This document shows, piece after piece, positions 1-7,096 of a DNA stretch of 13,669 nucleotides. Position 1 is the first letter of the stretch. Each line of letters starts with the position of its first letter. The notes beneath the pieces were generated by a model that worked only from the letters and a program-made list of their open reading frames with translations, was not told the origin of the DNA and searched no databases. The stretch is from NCBI GenBank assembly GCA_958444395.1, contig CAUCOL010000011.1:1-13669 (forward strand), in the 5' to 3' direction. Position numbers and translations under genes: made by a program. This DNA comes from an uncultured Lachnospiraceae bacterium (GTDB lineage Bacteria; Bacillota; Clostridia; Lachnospirales; Lachnospiraceae).

Positions 1-2
1 AT

Positions 3-692
3 TCCTATACGATGCAGTATCATTCCAAAACCGGAGAGAGCTATCTGTACACCTCTTTTGACAGCAATGCCTCCTCTGCCAAATTCAAATGGTATGATAC
101 ATCCTCTCTGGGATATAACAATGTCTGCGTCAAGGTGTTCGCCGACAAAGCATCCAGCGCAACTCCGCTGCCAAACAGCTCGACCGCTGGAAATGCAAAG
201 TCTACTACATCCGTGCAGGTCACCAGCACCGGACTAAAGCTGGCAAAAACAAAGCTCACACTCGGAAAGAAAGAAACCAATAAATTAAAGGTTACTTCCG
301 ATGCACCGGTCACCTTCAGCAGTGCCAATGCGTCTATCGCAAAAGTCTCTTCCTCCGGAAAGATCACAGCACAGGCTGTCGGCAGTACCACGATCACTGT
401 AGTAGCATCCGGATCAGCGGCGACTCTGTCTGTCACCGTCAAAAAAGCACCTTCTAAAGTGACATTAAAGCCATCCGGCACCAAAAAGCTGAAAAAAGGA
501 AAGACGATCCGCCTGCAGGTAAAACTGCCGAAAGGCAGTGCAAGCTACAGCCGGATATATAGCTCAAGCCAGCCAAAGATCGCCAGCGTCACCTCCAGTG
601 GTAAAGTCAAAGCCTTACGAAAAGGTACTACAACGATCAAGGTCAAAACATATAACAAAAAGACAGCCACCGTTAAGATCCGTGTCGTCTGA
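3..692 (+). CDS. Big_2 Ig-like repeat surface protein, 3' part only
   Basis: The reading frame is open to the left edge of the window, so the first Met at base 12 is probably internal and the true start lies outside. The visible 229 or so residues begin with a Ser/Ala/Tyr-rich stretch that I do not recognise. Two bacterial Ig-like (Big_2-type) repeats follow, at about residues 75-145 and 146-226 counted from base 12. Both show the family hallmark: a short beta-strand lead, then 'I-A-K/S-V-x-S-S-G-K' and a 'G-T/S-T-T-I-x-V' ending. Such repeats usually act as stalks or adhesive modules on secreted and wall-associated proteins of gut Firmicutes, often downstream of a catalytic domain. That domain, if present, is not visible here. 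The C-terminus is rich in Lys, Ser and Thr and has no LPxTG sorting signal. The frame ends at TGA and is followed by an intrinsic terminator. The Ig-like assignment is firm; the overall function is unknown. Confidence 0.8.
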   Translation, partial: SYTMQYHSKTGESYLYTSFDSNASSAKFKWYDTSSLGYNNVCVKVFADKASSATPLPNSSTAGNAKSTTSVQVTSTGLKLAKTKLTLGKKETNKLKVTSDAPVTFSSANASIAKVSSSGKITAQAVGSTTITVVASGSAATLSVTVKKAPSKVTLKPSGTKKLKKGKTIRLQVKLPKGSASYSRIYSSSQPKIASVTSSGKVKALRKGTTTIKVKTYNKKTATVKIRVV

Positions 693-764
693 AAAAATCA
701 GCCCACAGAGACTGCTATAAGCATCCAATACGGTCACTAACGTCCATATTGTCTAAAACACACA

Positions 765-800
765 CAGCCCACCGGTAACTCCGGCGGGCTGTATTTTTAT
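765..800 (+). terminator. Intrinsic terminator between convergent genes
   Basis: An 11-bp stem (765-775 with 781-791, one internal A/C mismatch) encloses a 5-base loop and is followed by a TATTTTTAT tract on the plus strand. It closes the Big_2 gene. On the minus strand the stem is followed by a weaker T-containing tract (TGTGTGTTTT), so it may also stop the convergent exonuclease transcript. Confidence 0.85.
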
Positions 801-817
801 CTGCTCTGCTATCCTTT

Positions 818-1489
818 TTATTCTTTATCTGATATTTTTCCCTGCAGTGCCGCGAAAAACTCCGGATACATGTCTAACAGGGTCGGTTCCTCTTTCTCCG
901 GCCGGAACAGATCCAGCACCGGTTTCATGACACGCTCAAACTCCTTCTTATCCTTAGACAAACGAAGGATCTCGGCTGTATTCACTGCATCTGCCAGTGC
1001 AGTATGCTGATCTCCGGTAAATTCATAATCGGCGGCAGACACCGCTTCATTCAGCTTAATCTTCTTGGAGATCCCCAGCAGATCACTGTATTCCTTCTGA
1101 AAATCAATCCAGTTCTTCTCCATACGACGAATAATCTTCCCTGTATATCCCTTGAAGTCCGATTCATTCTGAAACTGACGGATATCCGACATACTCCAGG
1201 AATAGAAGGTCGCCTTCTGGGGACCGATCCATTCCGCAAAATCATCCATCGCCTCTGCAAACCGTGGTGCCCCCACCAGCTTATCATCCGTGATCCCGGT
1301 CAGCTGAATGATCAACGGATCCATCTTTCCATAATCCGGTGAAACATACGTCTGGTACTTTTCGATCACTTCAAAATGCTCGTCCATCTTGACGGCACCG
1401 ATCTCGATCAATTCACTTGACAGCTTTTTCTGATCATGTATCCGCTTTTCTATTTTATTCATTTCCAAATCTATCATTATATGCTTCAT
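818..1489 (-). CDS. DEDDh 3'-5' exonuclease, KapD/DnaQ-like
   Basis: A 223-residue protein of the RNase T/DnaQ exonuclease superfamily. All five DEDDh catalytic residues are visible: Asp7 and Glu9 in 'IDLEMN' (Exo I), Asp102 in 'WSMSDIRQF' (Exo II), and His162 and Asp167 in 'HTALAD' (Exo III). The family removes nucleotides from 3' ends of RNA or DNA using two metal ions. The closest known relatives are KapD/ERI1-type proteins, but the substrate cannot be told from sequence. The frame stays open upstream to a GTG at 1579. I prefer the ATG at 1489 because relatives begin right at the 'M-K-x-I-x-x-D-x-E-M-N' strand, because GGGAG lies 11 bases upstream, and because a good promoter (1529-1557) lies inside the longer frame. 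The gene is monocistronic and convergent with the Big_2 gene. Confidence 0.85.
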   Translation of the reverse strand: MKHIMIDLEMNKIEKRIHDQKKLSSELIEIGAVKMDEHFEVIEKYQTYVSPDYGKMDPLIIQLTGITDDKLVGAPRFAEAMDDFAEWIGPQKATFYSWSMSDIRQFQNESDFKGYTGKIIRRMEKNWIDFQKEYSDLLGISKKIKLNEAVSAADYEFTGDQHTALADAVNTAEILRLSKDKKEFERVMKPVLDLFRPEKEEPTLLDMYPEFFAALQGKISDKE

Positions 1490-1528
1490 ACAGTAAAAAG
1501 CTCCCATCTCTTCTGAAATTCTCTTATT

Positions 1529-1557
1529 ATCATACAAGGTATCGTCTGAATTTGCAA
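1529..1557 (-). promoter_or_regulatory. Sigma-A-type promoter of the exonuclease gene
   Basis: On the minus strand, TTGCAA (1552-1557) and TATGAT (1529-1534) are separated by exactly 17 bases. Transcription would begin near 1522, about 33 bases before the ATG at 1489. The position inside the longer open frame argues for the shorter protein. Found by eye against the consensus. Confidence 0.6.
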
Positions 1558-1714
1558 ATTTATTTTGATGATCCCGCACCTGCTTTTCTTTCCTTTTCCC
1601 GGCAACAGGACTCTATTTATTCACATTTTCGACAGCCTTCGACCATTTCATTCACAAAATGTTGTTATATCTTGCACTTATCCATCCACATATTGTGCTT
1701 AAGCCCTCTATAAA
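1558..1714. other. Divergent intergenic region between exonuclease and veg
   Basis: This stretch separates the two outward-facing promoters. It is AT-rich and holds no convincing gene. The only structure noted is a pair of Spo0A-box-like heptamers (minus strand TGTCGAA at 1628-1634 and GGTCGAA at 1638-1644), 10 bases apart; see findings. Confidence 0.4.
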
Positions 1715-1743
1715 TTGACTTTTTGTGAATTTTGTGTTAAACT
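1715..1743 (+). promoter_or_regulatory. Sigma-A-type promoter of veg
   Basis: TTGACT (1715-1720) and TAAACT (1738-1743) are separated by 17 bases in an AT-rich setting. Transcription would begin near 1750 and leave a leader of about 80 bases before the veg start. veg of Bacillus subtilis is the classic strongly expressed vegetative-promoter gene, so a near-consensus promoter here fits. Confidence 0.75.
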
Positions 1744-1756
1744 ATCATCGTAGTGT

Positions 1757-1768
1757 AAACAATTGTTT
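1757..1768. promoter_or_regulatory. 12-bp perfect palindrome in the veg leader, possible operator
   Basis: AAACAATTGTTT lies about 7-18 bases downstream of the predicted veg transcription start, where a bound repressor would block early elongation. A perfect 12-bp palindrome at this spot is suggestive, but the AT-rich context makes chance plausible and no regulator is identified. Confidence 0.3.
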
Positions 1769-1831
1769 CGAGTCAATCCCCCCTTATGTTGATTCTTAAC
1801 GATTCCGTAGACAGGAAGGTATAGGTGAAAA

Positions 1832-2071
1832 ATGAGCCAGTCAGATATTAGAAAAGTAAGATTATCTGTCGATCACAATATCGGCAGTAAAGTTAAGATT
1901 CGTGCCAATCGTGGCAGACATAAGATCGATGTCACTGAAGGCGTAATCACCAAAACTTATCCAAGCATTTTCTTAGTAGAAGTTGAAAACAAACTGGATG
2001 ACACCACACAGATGATCTCATTCAGCTATACAGATGTTCTTACAAAGGACGTACAGATGCAGCTTCTGTAA
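1832..2071 (+). CDS. veg: Veg family protein
   Basis: A 79-residue protein matching the Veg family across its full length. It has the conserved core 'I-G-x-K-V-x-I-R-A-N-R-G-R-x-K' (about residues 17-31), then 'G-V-I-x-x-T-Y-P-S-I-F-x-V' and a C-terminal 'S-F-S-Y-T-D-V-L-T-x-D-V'. Family members are about 80-90 residues, so the gene is complete. In B. subtilis, Veg is a small cytoplasmic protein reported to promote biofilm gene expression by counteracting SinR; whether SinR exists in this organism is not visible. The fold is a small SH3-like beta barrel by family knowledge. The start is fixed by the GGAAGG ribosome binding site at 1814-1819 and a second AGGTGA close to the ATG. It is a single-gene unit with its own promoter and terminator. 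Confidence 0.95.
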   Translation: MSQSDIRKVRLSVDHNIGSKVKIRANRGRHKIDVTEGVITKTYPSIFLVEVENKLDDTTQMISFSYTDVLTKDVQMQLL

Positions 2072-2089
2072 TGTATTACCAACTGAACC

Positions 2090-2129
2090 AACCCGGAGTT
2101 TCTATCAGAAACTCCGGGTTTTATTTTTC
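2090..2129 (+). terminator. Intrinsic terminator of veg
   Basis: A perfect 14-bp stem (2090-2103 with 2107-2120) with a 3-base loop is followed by a TTTTATTTTTCT tract. This is a very strong plus-strand terminator. It also lies just past the end of the convergent HD-GYP gene, where its minus-strand T tract is poor, so stopping in that direction is less certain. Confidence 0.93.
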
Positions 2130-2143
2130 TCTGAATACGAATG

Positions 2144-3217
2144 CTAATGCCGGATCTGATTCTGTATCGTCAGGAATACATCCAGTATATTTGGATCAAA
2201 TTGTTTTCCCCGCTGCTGCTCCAGCTGTAGCAGCGCTTCTTTCACACTAAGCGGCTCACGGTAACAACGTTGTCCCGTCATCGCCTCAAAGGTATCTACG
2301 ATCGATACGATCCGGGCTGCCAGCGGGATCGCCCTGCCTTTGTAGCCATATGGATATCCGCTTCCGTCCCATCGCTCATGATGACTGTATGCGATCTGCG
2401 ATGCCATCCGGACACTTTGGTTTCCCGTACCACTCTCATACAGTTCCTCCAACATCCTTCCCCCTGTTACAGTATGCTCCTGCATCCTCTGTCGTTCCTG
2501 CGGTGTAAATGCACCTTTTTTACACAGTAATGCATCCTCCAGTCCGATCTCTCCTACGTCATGCAGTCTGGCTGCCAATCCGATATTCTCGACAAATCCC
2601 TGGGTGATATCCTTTTCAAATTCATTGGAAAACTGCAATGCCATCGCCAGGATCCGGCTGTTGCTTCCGACCAGCTCCATGTGATGCGCCGCATAGGGAA
2701 AACGCTGTATCGTCAGTGCCGCCATTGCACGCAGCATATGACGCTGCTCCTCTTCGATCTTAATAATCTGCTCACTCACCAGCTTATGCAGCTGGCTGTT
2801 ATAATTTTCCAGTTTCTGCTGCAACCGGTAATTGTTCAGATGCGTATTGATCCGCATCGACAGCTCTGTCTGATCGTACGGTTTGGAAATATAGTCTACC
2901 GCCCCCAGCTGAAATGCCCGTACCTTATCCTGCGGACTGTTCAGCGCCGAGATAAAAATTACCGGGATCTCTCTGGTCTGCACATCTTTCTTGAGCATAG
3001 CACAAAACTCAAAGCCATCAATATCCGGCATGGAGATATCCAGCAGGATCAACTGCGGCAGCCGATGCCGGATCGCCCTCCATGCCTGCTCTACCCGCTT
3101 TACAGGCCTCGGAATACAGCCTGCCTTCTGTATCATTTCTGCCAGCAGCACCAGATTCGAAGCAATATCGTCAACCACCAGTACATTTGGCTTATTCTCT
3201 GTCTGCTGCATCGCCAC
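2144..3217 (-). CDS. Response regulator with HD-GYP domain
   Basis: A 357-residue RpfG-like regulator. The receiver domain (about residues 10-128) has the acidic pair Asp16/Asp17, phosphoacceptor Asp60 in 'LLDISMPDIDG', Ser90 and Lys112 ('SKP'). A short coiled-coil linker (about 130-165) leads to an HD-GYP domain (about 165-355). Visible there are His179, the HD pair His219/Asp220, His248 ('EHTVTGG'), 'HHERWDGSGYP' at 279-289 and Asp308. HD-GYP proteins hydrolyse cyclic di-nucleotides such as c-di-GMP in the cytoplasm. The usual 'HDxGK' reads 'HDVGE' here (Glu223), so activity or substrate may differ. There is no DNA-binding domain. The GTG start at 3217 has AGGGAG 9 bases upstream; an ATG at 3211 with a G-rich site is an alternative. 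The gene overlaps the 3' end of the kinase by 26 bases, which indicates translational coupling and a cognate pair. Confidence 0.92.
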   Translation of the reverse strand: MAMQQTENKPNVLVVDDIASNLVLLAEMIQKAGCIPRPVKRVEQAWRAIRHRLPQLILLDISMPDIDGFEFCAMLKKDVQTREIPVIFISALNSPQDKVRAFQLGAVDYISKPYDQTELSMRINTHLNNYRLQQKLENYNSQLHKLVSEQIIKIEEEQRHMLRAMAALTIQRFPYAAHHMELVGSNSRILAMALQFSNEFEKDITQGFVENIGLAARLHDVGEIGLEDALLCKKGAFTPQERQRMQEHTVTGGRMLEELYESGTGNQSVRMASQIAYSHHERWDGSGYPYGYKGRAIPLAARIVSIVDTFEAMTGQRCYREPLSVKEALLQLEQQRGKQFDPNILDVFLTIQNQIRH

Positions 3218-4682
3218 CCCCGCTTTCTCCCTTTAAATAATCATTCCATGCCTGCAGAAAGGCTTCATACGCTTCCACTGCCTGTCCATATTCCTCTTTG
3301 CGCAGTGTCATCTGCAGGCGAAATGCCACTCGCTTCAGCTCCTGCGAATCTTTTGCCACCAGCTGCTTGATCTGACCGGCAAAGGCATCTGCCTTATGCC
3401 AGTTCTTCATCTCAATGCATAGAATCATCTTCTCCAAATGTCCCTGAATCTCTTTGCGGTTCTCCGGAGTCCCCAGGCTGTACATCCGCTGCACCATATC
3501 CTGCTCCTCCTGCACCTTCCGGCGCACCTGCTGTTTCTGCAGGCGTTCCTCCAGACTGCCCGCCAGCTGTCCCAATGGATGCAGCACTGATTTCATCTGT
3601 TCGCTGCCCTCACGCCGCAATGGAATAGAAAACGAAAAGGTACTTCCCCGTCCCTTCTCACTTTCTACATTAATCGAGCCACCCATTGCCTCAACCAGTT
3701 CTTTCACAATGCTAAGTCCCAGCCCGGTACCACCGAAACGGCGTGAGATCGACGCATCCACCTGCGAAAAACTTTTAAAGAGCCGCTCCTTCTCCTCCTT
3801 TGAGATGCCGATCCCTGTATCTGCCACCAGAAAAAACAGCTCTAACTGCCCCTGTGCTTCCCTGGTCTTGATCACATCCATCGAGATCTGCCCTATCATC
3901 GTAAATTTTAATGCATTGGACAGAAGATTATTAATGATCTGTGAGATCCGAAGCTCATCACCCACTACCTGATCCGGTATGTCTTCCGCAATCGTACACA
4001 ACAGCCGAAGTCCCTTTTCATTTGCCAGCGGCTGATTCATCTGCAGGATCTGATCCATCATCCGCCGGAAGGAAAACGGACGATTCTCAAAGATAAACTT
4101 CCCGGCATCCAGCTTGGAATAGTCCAGGATATTGTCAATAATCCTTGTCATATTCTGACAGCACTGCCGGATCATCTCCACAGCTTCCCGCTGTGCCACC
4201 GACAGCTCGGACTCTTCCAGTGCATCCGTCAGCCCGCGTATGCCATTCACCGGCGTGCGTAGTTCGTGTGTCACATTGGCAACTAGGTGACTCCGTTCCT
4301 GATGTACCTGCCAGACACGTTCCTGCGCATCCTCCAGTTCTTTCGTCAAACCTCTGCGCTTCTGTATACTTTTGGCAATGCAGGAGCCAATCTGTTCCTC
4401 TCCATCCAGATGTACGAACTTGACCTCGACCGGAAAACAGGTCTGATTCTTCCGGTATGCCACCGTCTCTGTCAGTCCCTGTGCCAGCTGCTGCATCTGT
4501 CCCAAAACAGAATCTTCCCGGCTCAAAAGACCCGGGAAGACCTGACATATATTGATTTGATCGGTACGGACATAGCCCAACTCCGTACAAACTGCAGCAT
4601 TATGCTCCAGAACCTGTCCATCGTTCCGGAAGAAAAATACCATATTCGGAGATTCTTCATATAATGCCTGATACGGATTCAT
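3192..4682 (-). CDS. Soluble PAS sensor histidine kinase
   Basis: A 496-residue kinase with no membrane segment, so it should sense a cytoplasmic signal. A PAS domain (about residues 3-108) precedes a short coiled coil and a HisKA domain with phosphoacceptor His139 in 'THELRTPVNG'. The HATPase domain has the N box 'NNLLSNALKFT' (Asn252, Asn256), G1 'DTGIGIS' (288-294), F box 'FKSFSQVD' (302-309) and G2 'GGTGLG' (317-322). This set resembles kinases of the ArcB/BarA class, but no receiver is fused. A tail of about 140 mostly helical residues (356-496) follows; I do not recognise it, and it lacks an obvious His-phosphotransfer motif. The start is set by a TAGGGGG ribosome site about 7 bases before the ATG. 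The gene lies 82 bases after the SEC-C gene with no clear promoter or terminator between, and overlaps the regulator it presumably phosphorylates. The signal is unknown. Confidence 0.93.
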   Translation of the reverse strand: MNPYQALYEESPNMVFFFRNDGQVLEHNAAVCTELGYVRTDQINICQVFPGLLSREDSVLGQMQQLAQGLTETVAYRKNQTCFPVEVKFVHLDGEEQIGSCIAKSIQKRRGLTKELEDAQERVWQVHQERSHLVANVTHELRTPVNGIRGLTDALEESELSVAQREAVEMIRQCCQNMTRIIDNILDYSKLDAGKFIFENRPFSFRRMMDQILQMNQPLANEKGLRLLCTIAEDIPDQVVGDELRISQIINNLLSNALKFTMIGQISMDVIKTREAQGQLELFFLVADTGIGISKEEKERLFKSFSQVDASISRRFGGTGLGLSIVKELVEAMGGSINVESEKGRGSTFSFSIPLRREGSEQMKSVLHPLGQLAGSLEERLQKQQVRRKVQEEQDMVQRMYSLGTPENRKEIQGHLEKMILCIEMKNWHKADAFAGQIKQLVAKDSQELKRVAFRLQMTLRKEEYGQAVEAYEAFLQAWNDYLKGESGGGDAADRE

Positions 4683-4764
4683 CGCTATACCCCCTACCTT
4701 TTTCGTAATGATCCCGATGACATGCCTCTGATCCAGGGGACATCAGAACCGTTACCGCTTTCTA

Positions 4765-5268
4765 TTAGTTTCTGCCACAGCAGAATTTATATTTCTTGCC
4801 ACTGCCGCAAGGACATGGATCGTTACGTCCTACCTTCTTCTCTTTCACTACCGTACCGGACTTCTTCTGCTCACGATACAGTTCCTTTCTGCGCTCCGCT
4901 GTCAGAAGGTTGTCCCATGCAGGAAGCTCATACAGCCAGTCGGCCTTTGCCTCTACCATATGATAATATAACTGCTCCAGATCCAGATCCAGAGAAACCT
5001 CTGTATCCTCTGTCATTTCTTCAATCGGATTTGGAGTCTTCAGGCTTTCATTGATACCATCCAGAAAACCAACAAAATATTTTAACTCCATGTTGTATTT
5101 TTCCGCCAGTTCCTTAACAGTACCGGTCACAACCTCCTCCGGCTTTGCCAGAAGCTGCTCATAGACAGCCTTCTCCTCATTGAAATATTTTGCCCAGATC
5201 GCTGTGCCTGCCTTTGAATTGATATCAACGCCGTATGCGTACTCTCTCCAATCCTGTAATAATCCCAT
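4765..5268 (-). CDS. SEC-C zinc-motif protein of unknown function
   Basis: A 167-residue protein with a SEC-C motif at the extreme C-terminus: '[16 protein letters not shown]' with Cys152, Cys154, Cys163 and Cys164. This is the zinc-binding CxC-x8-CC module known from the SecA C-terminus, where it contacts SecB and ribosomes, and from many small proteins of unknown role. The first 145 residues are acidic and mainly helical, and I cannot assign a function. A longer frame reaches 5367. I chose the ATG at 5268 because AAAGGA lies 10 bases upstream and because the likely promoter (5339-5367) sits inside the longer frame. It is the first gene of a probable unit with the kinase and regulator. The motif call is certain; the biological role is not. 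Confidence 0.85.
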   Translation of the reverse strand: MGLLQDWREYAYGVDINSKAGTAIWAKYFNEEKAVYEQLLAKPEEVVTGTVKELAEKYNMELKYFVGFLDGINESLKTPNPIEEMTEDTEVSLDLDLEQLYYHMVEAKADWLYELPAWDNLLTAERRKELYREQKKSGTVVKEKKVGRNDPCPCGSGKKYKFCCGRN

Positions 5269-5338
5269 GATCTTAAAATCCTTTCTTCGTTCTTTTTCAT
5301 CACCGATCCCCTTCGAATCCGTGACAGCATATGTAATT

Positions 5339-5367
5339 AGTATACCATTTGTTGCAGACAGGGTCAA
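5339..5367 (-). promoter_or_regulatory. Promoter of the SEC-C/kinase/regulator unit
   Basis: On the minus strand, TTGACC (5362-5367) and TATACT (5339-5344) are 17 bases apart, and the bases before the -10 (TGG) make it an extended -10. The -35 box overlaps the TGA stop codon (5364-5366) of the upstream glucosaminidase gene. The predicted start near 5332 gives a leader of about 64 bases. This is one of the best sigma-A matches in the window. Confidence 0.72.
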
Positions 5368-6779
5368 TCCTGCCAGTTCGGATAATCGTATAAGAAAGTT
5401 TCATTCCCCCGATAGCAGGAACTGAACAGATACATTCTCTTTCCAATCTCCGATGCATAATTTACGTCTGTTGCATACTGATGCCAGACATTTTTCTTTT
5501 TTGGATTATAACGCATCTTAAAGACCGTATTCTGCTGATAAGATGCTGTAATATAATTCTCCGTCAGATACTGCGCCGCTCCGTCGATCGCACGCTCCAC
5601 ACTCGTCCAGCCCTGCTGGTATGCATAGGATGTTCCTCCGACAACCGGATCTGCATCATATGCCTTGATGCCATAGAGGTTATAGACCTTGACTGCCTTA
5701 CTCAGCAGACGCGTCTGCAGTTTTCCATTCTTCTTCGTAGCAAAATTCGTCTTTGCCGCCTTTCTGATCGTCTTACCGGTCGCCATATCACTGGTGCCGT
5801 AAGCAGACTCCTGAAAGGTCTGGCAGGCGAAAAAGACCGGATCAATATTATACTTACGGGCTGTCTTTAATAAGGCCTTTGCCTGATCGTATAAAACACT
5901 CTTTTTGTAATTCAGTTTATTTTCTTTACAATAATCCTGGATCAGAAAATGATACAGCGAAATAAACTTCTGCTCGTCTACCTCTCTGTAACGATCCAGT
6001 CGAAGATACTGAAATCCCCGACTCGGATCCTTTGTCGCGTCCAGTGCTTTCTGATACTGCGATACCGAAAAAGCATTCCACGCTTTATACTGCTGTTTGG
6101 TATAGGAAGCTCTTGTGCCAAAATAGGAAGTATGACCTGTCTCCCCCTGAAAAGTGACCGCTTTTGGCGACAGCTTCCAACTGCCCGCCTCCTGCCGTAC
6201 TGTAAATCCGAGCTGCTTAAATAATGCCTCCAACGGCACCACGATCGTTTTATTCTTACTGCCGGCATAACGCACCCGATCCACAGGCTGTGGCAGAGAA
6301 ATCTTCTTTCCGTTTACAAGCAGTTTCTTGTCTCTCACATGGTACGATATGCGGATATTCTGCCAAATCAAAAGGCAGCGTCCCGTTGTCTCACTGTACT
6401 GGTAAGTAAGTTTCGGTCCCTGCTTCTGCAGGATCGCATCCGGTGCAATAAAATACGTTTCCTTCCGGCAAAGAACCGGATAATCCTTCGTATTCAGCTT
6501 CTTTCCATTATACCAGAGCGTACACTTTGCATCGGTATACTTCCGCTGTCCCGTTGTACTGACGGCTGCCGCTGCTGCACTCTCCTCTCTTTCTGCCGAC
6601 GCTGCCGGCATTGCTTCGATCGTCTTGGCGCAGACGATCTTTGGCATTTCCACTCTGATGTCCGATACATCCTCAAATCCGTGCACCGCACAGACACCCG
6701 ATATAACCATCACCAGAAACAGGCATCCCAATAGGATACGCATGCGTGTTCCCTGTCTTTGTGTAATTCCTGGTTTCAT
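5364..6779 (-). CDS. Exported endo-beta-N-acetylglucosaminidase
   Basis: A 471-residue cell-wall hydrolase. An N-terminal hydrophobic stretch (about residues 15-32) after basic residues is a signal peptide or membrane anchor; there is no clear lipobox. A low-complexity Ala/Glu/Ser segment follows. Then comes a region (about 80-210) with the 'L-x-V-N-G-K ... [14 protein letters not shown]' pattern of copper-amine-oxidase N-terminal-like stalk domains. The C-terminal half is a glucosaminidase domain of the LytD/GH73 type, with likely catalytic Glu324 in 'FQESAYG', then '[12 protein letters not shown]', 'A-Y-x-x-G-W-T-S-x-x-x-A-I' and 'MRYNP...HQYAT'. It should cut GlcNAc-MurNAc bonds of peptidoglycan outside the membrane. 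I chose the ATG at 6779, with GGAG 6 bases upstream, over an ATG at 6791. The gene has its own promoter and lies upstream of the SEC-C gene, which can be read separately. Confidence 0.88.
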   Translation of the reverse strand: MKPGITQRQGTRMRILLGCLFLVMVISGVCAVHGFEDVSDIRVEMPKIVCAKTIEAMPAASAEREESAAAAAVSTTGQRKYTDAKCTLWYNGKKLNTKDYPVLCRKETYFIAPDAILQKQGPKLTYQYSETTGRCLLIWQNIRISYHVRDKKLLVNGKKISLPQPVDRVRYAGSKNKTIVVPLEALFKQLGFTVRQEAGSWKLSPKAVTFQGETGHTSYFGTRASYTKQQYKAWNAFSVSQYQKALDATKDPSRGFQYLRLDRYREVDEQKFISLYHFLIQDYCKENKLNYKKSVLYDQAKALLKTARKYNIDPVFFACQTFQESAYGTSDMATGKTIRKAAKTNFATKKNGKLQTRLLSKAVKVYNLYGIKAYDADPVVGGTSYAYQQGWTSVERAIDGAAQYLTENYITASYQQNTVFKMRYNPKKKNVWHQYATDVNYASEIGKRMYLFSSCYRGNETFLYDYPNWQD

Positions 6780-6845
6780 TCCGTACTCCATTCTGTCTCT
6801 TGCAGCACCGCAGTTTCGGTCGCGTGCTACAGTGTCTTATCTTTT

Positions 6846-6874
6846 AGTATAACGCAAATCAGTTTGGAATACAA
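6846..6874 (-). promoter_or_regulatory. Promoter of the glucosaminidase gene
   Basis: On the minus strand, TTGTAT (6869-6874) and TATACT (6846-6851) are separated by 17 bases. The predicted start near 6839 leaves a leader of about 50-60 bases before the gene. Confidence 0.65.
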
Positions 6875-6894
6875 GAAACGAACCGGCAGAAAAA

Positions 6895-6945
6895 TGGAAA
6901 TAAAAAAGTAAAAGAGGAACCGCTTCCGATGGCGATTCCTCTTTT
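6895..6945 (-). terminator. Second intrinsic terminator downstream of ftsH
   Basis: A 10-bp perfect stem (6910-6919 with 6936-6945) is extended by three more pairs after one mismatch and has an 8-base loop. On the minus strand it is followed by TACTTTTTTATTT. The plus strand has no T tract, so it acts towards the left only. It lies just upstream of the glucosaminidase promoter and insulates that gene from read-through. Confidence 0.8.
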
Positions 6946-7096
6946 GGAGAAGGTATTTTTGTTACTTATGGGGTGTAGCAAAAACTATATAATGTATTGG
7001 GGTTTACGATTGTTAGTATAGCAGTCGGGTCAAATAAAGTGTGCATAAACATGTATAAAAATCCTGACACTTTTTGTGCATTTTCACAGGAAACAA
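6946..7096. other. Non-coding interval between two terminators
   Basis: This 151-base AT-rich stretch contains no open frame of useful length and no recognised RNA family. It holds scattered -10-like hexamers on both strands (TATAAT at 6988-6993 plus; TATACT near 7016-7021 minus) without a good -35 partner, and a weak 7-bp inverted repeat (7036-7042 with 7067-7073). A small RNA cannot be excluded. Confidence 0.35.

Noticed and set aside
41..484. A 147-codon minus-strand open frame opposite the Ig-like protein
   Set aside because: It is antisense to a clear Big_2 repeat frame and shows no family features or ribosome site.
2561..3370. A 269-codon plus-strand open frame
   Set aside because: It lies antisense across the HD-GYP regulator and the kinase end. 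Its composition is typical of a shadow frame and no motif is visible.
4727..4747. A 6-bp hairpin with a 9-base loop between the SEC-C and kinase genes, considered as a terminator
   Set aside because: The stem is short and no T tract follows on the minus strand, so it would not stop transcription. The genes can be cotranscribed.
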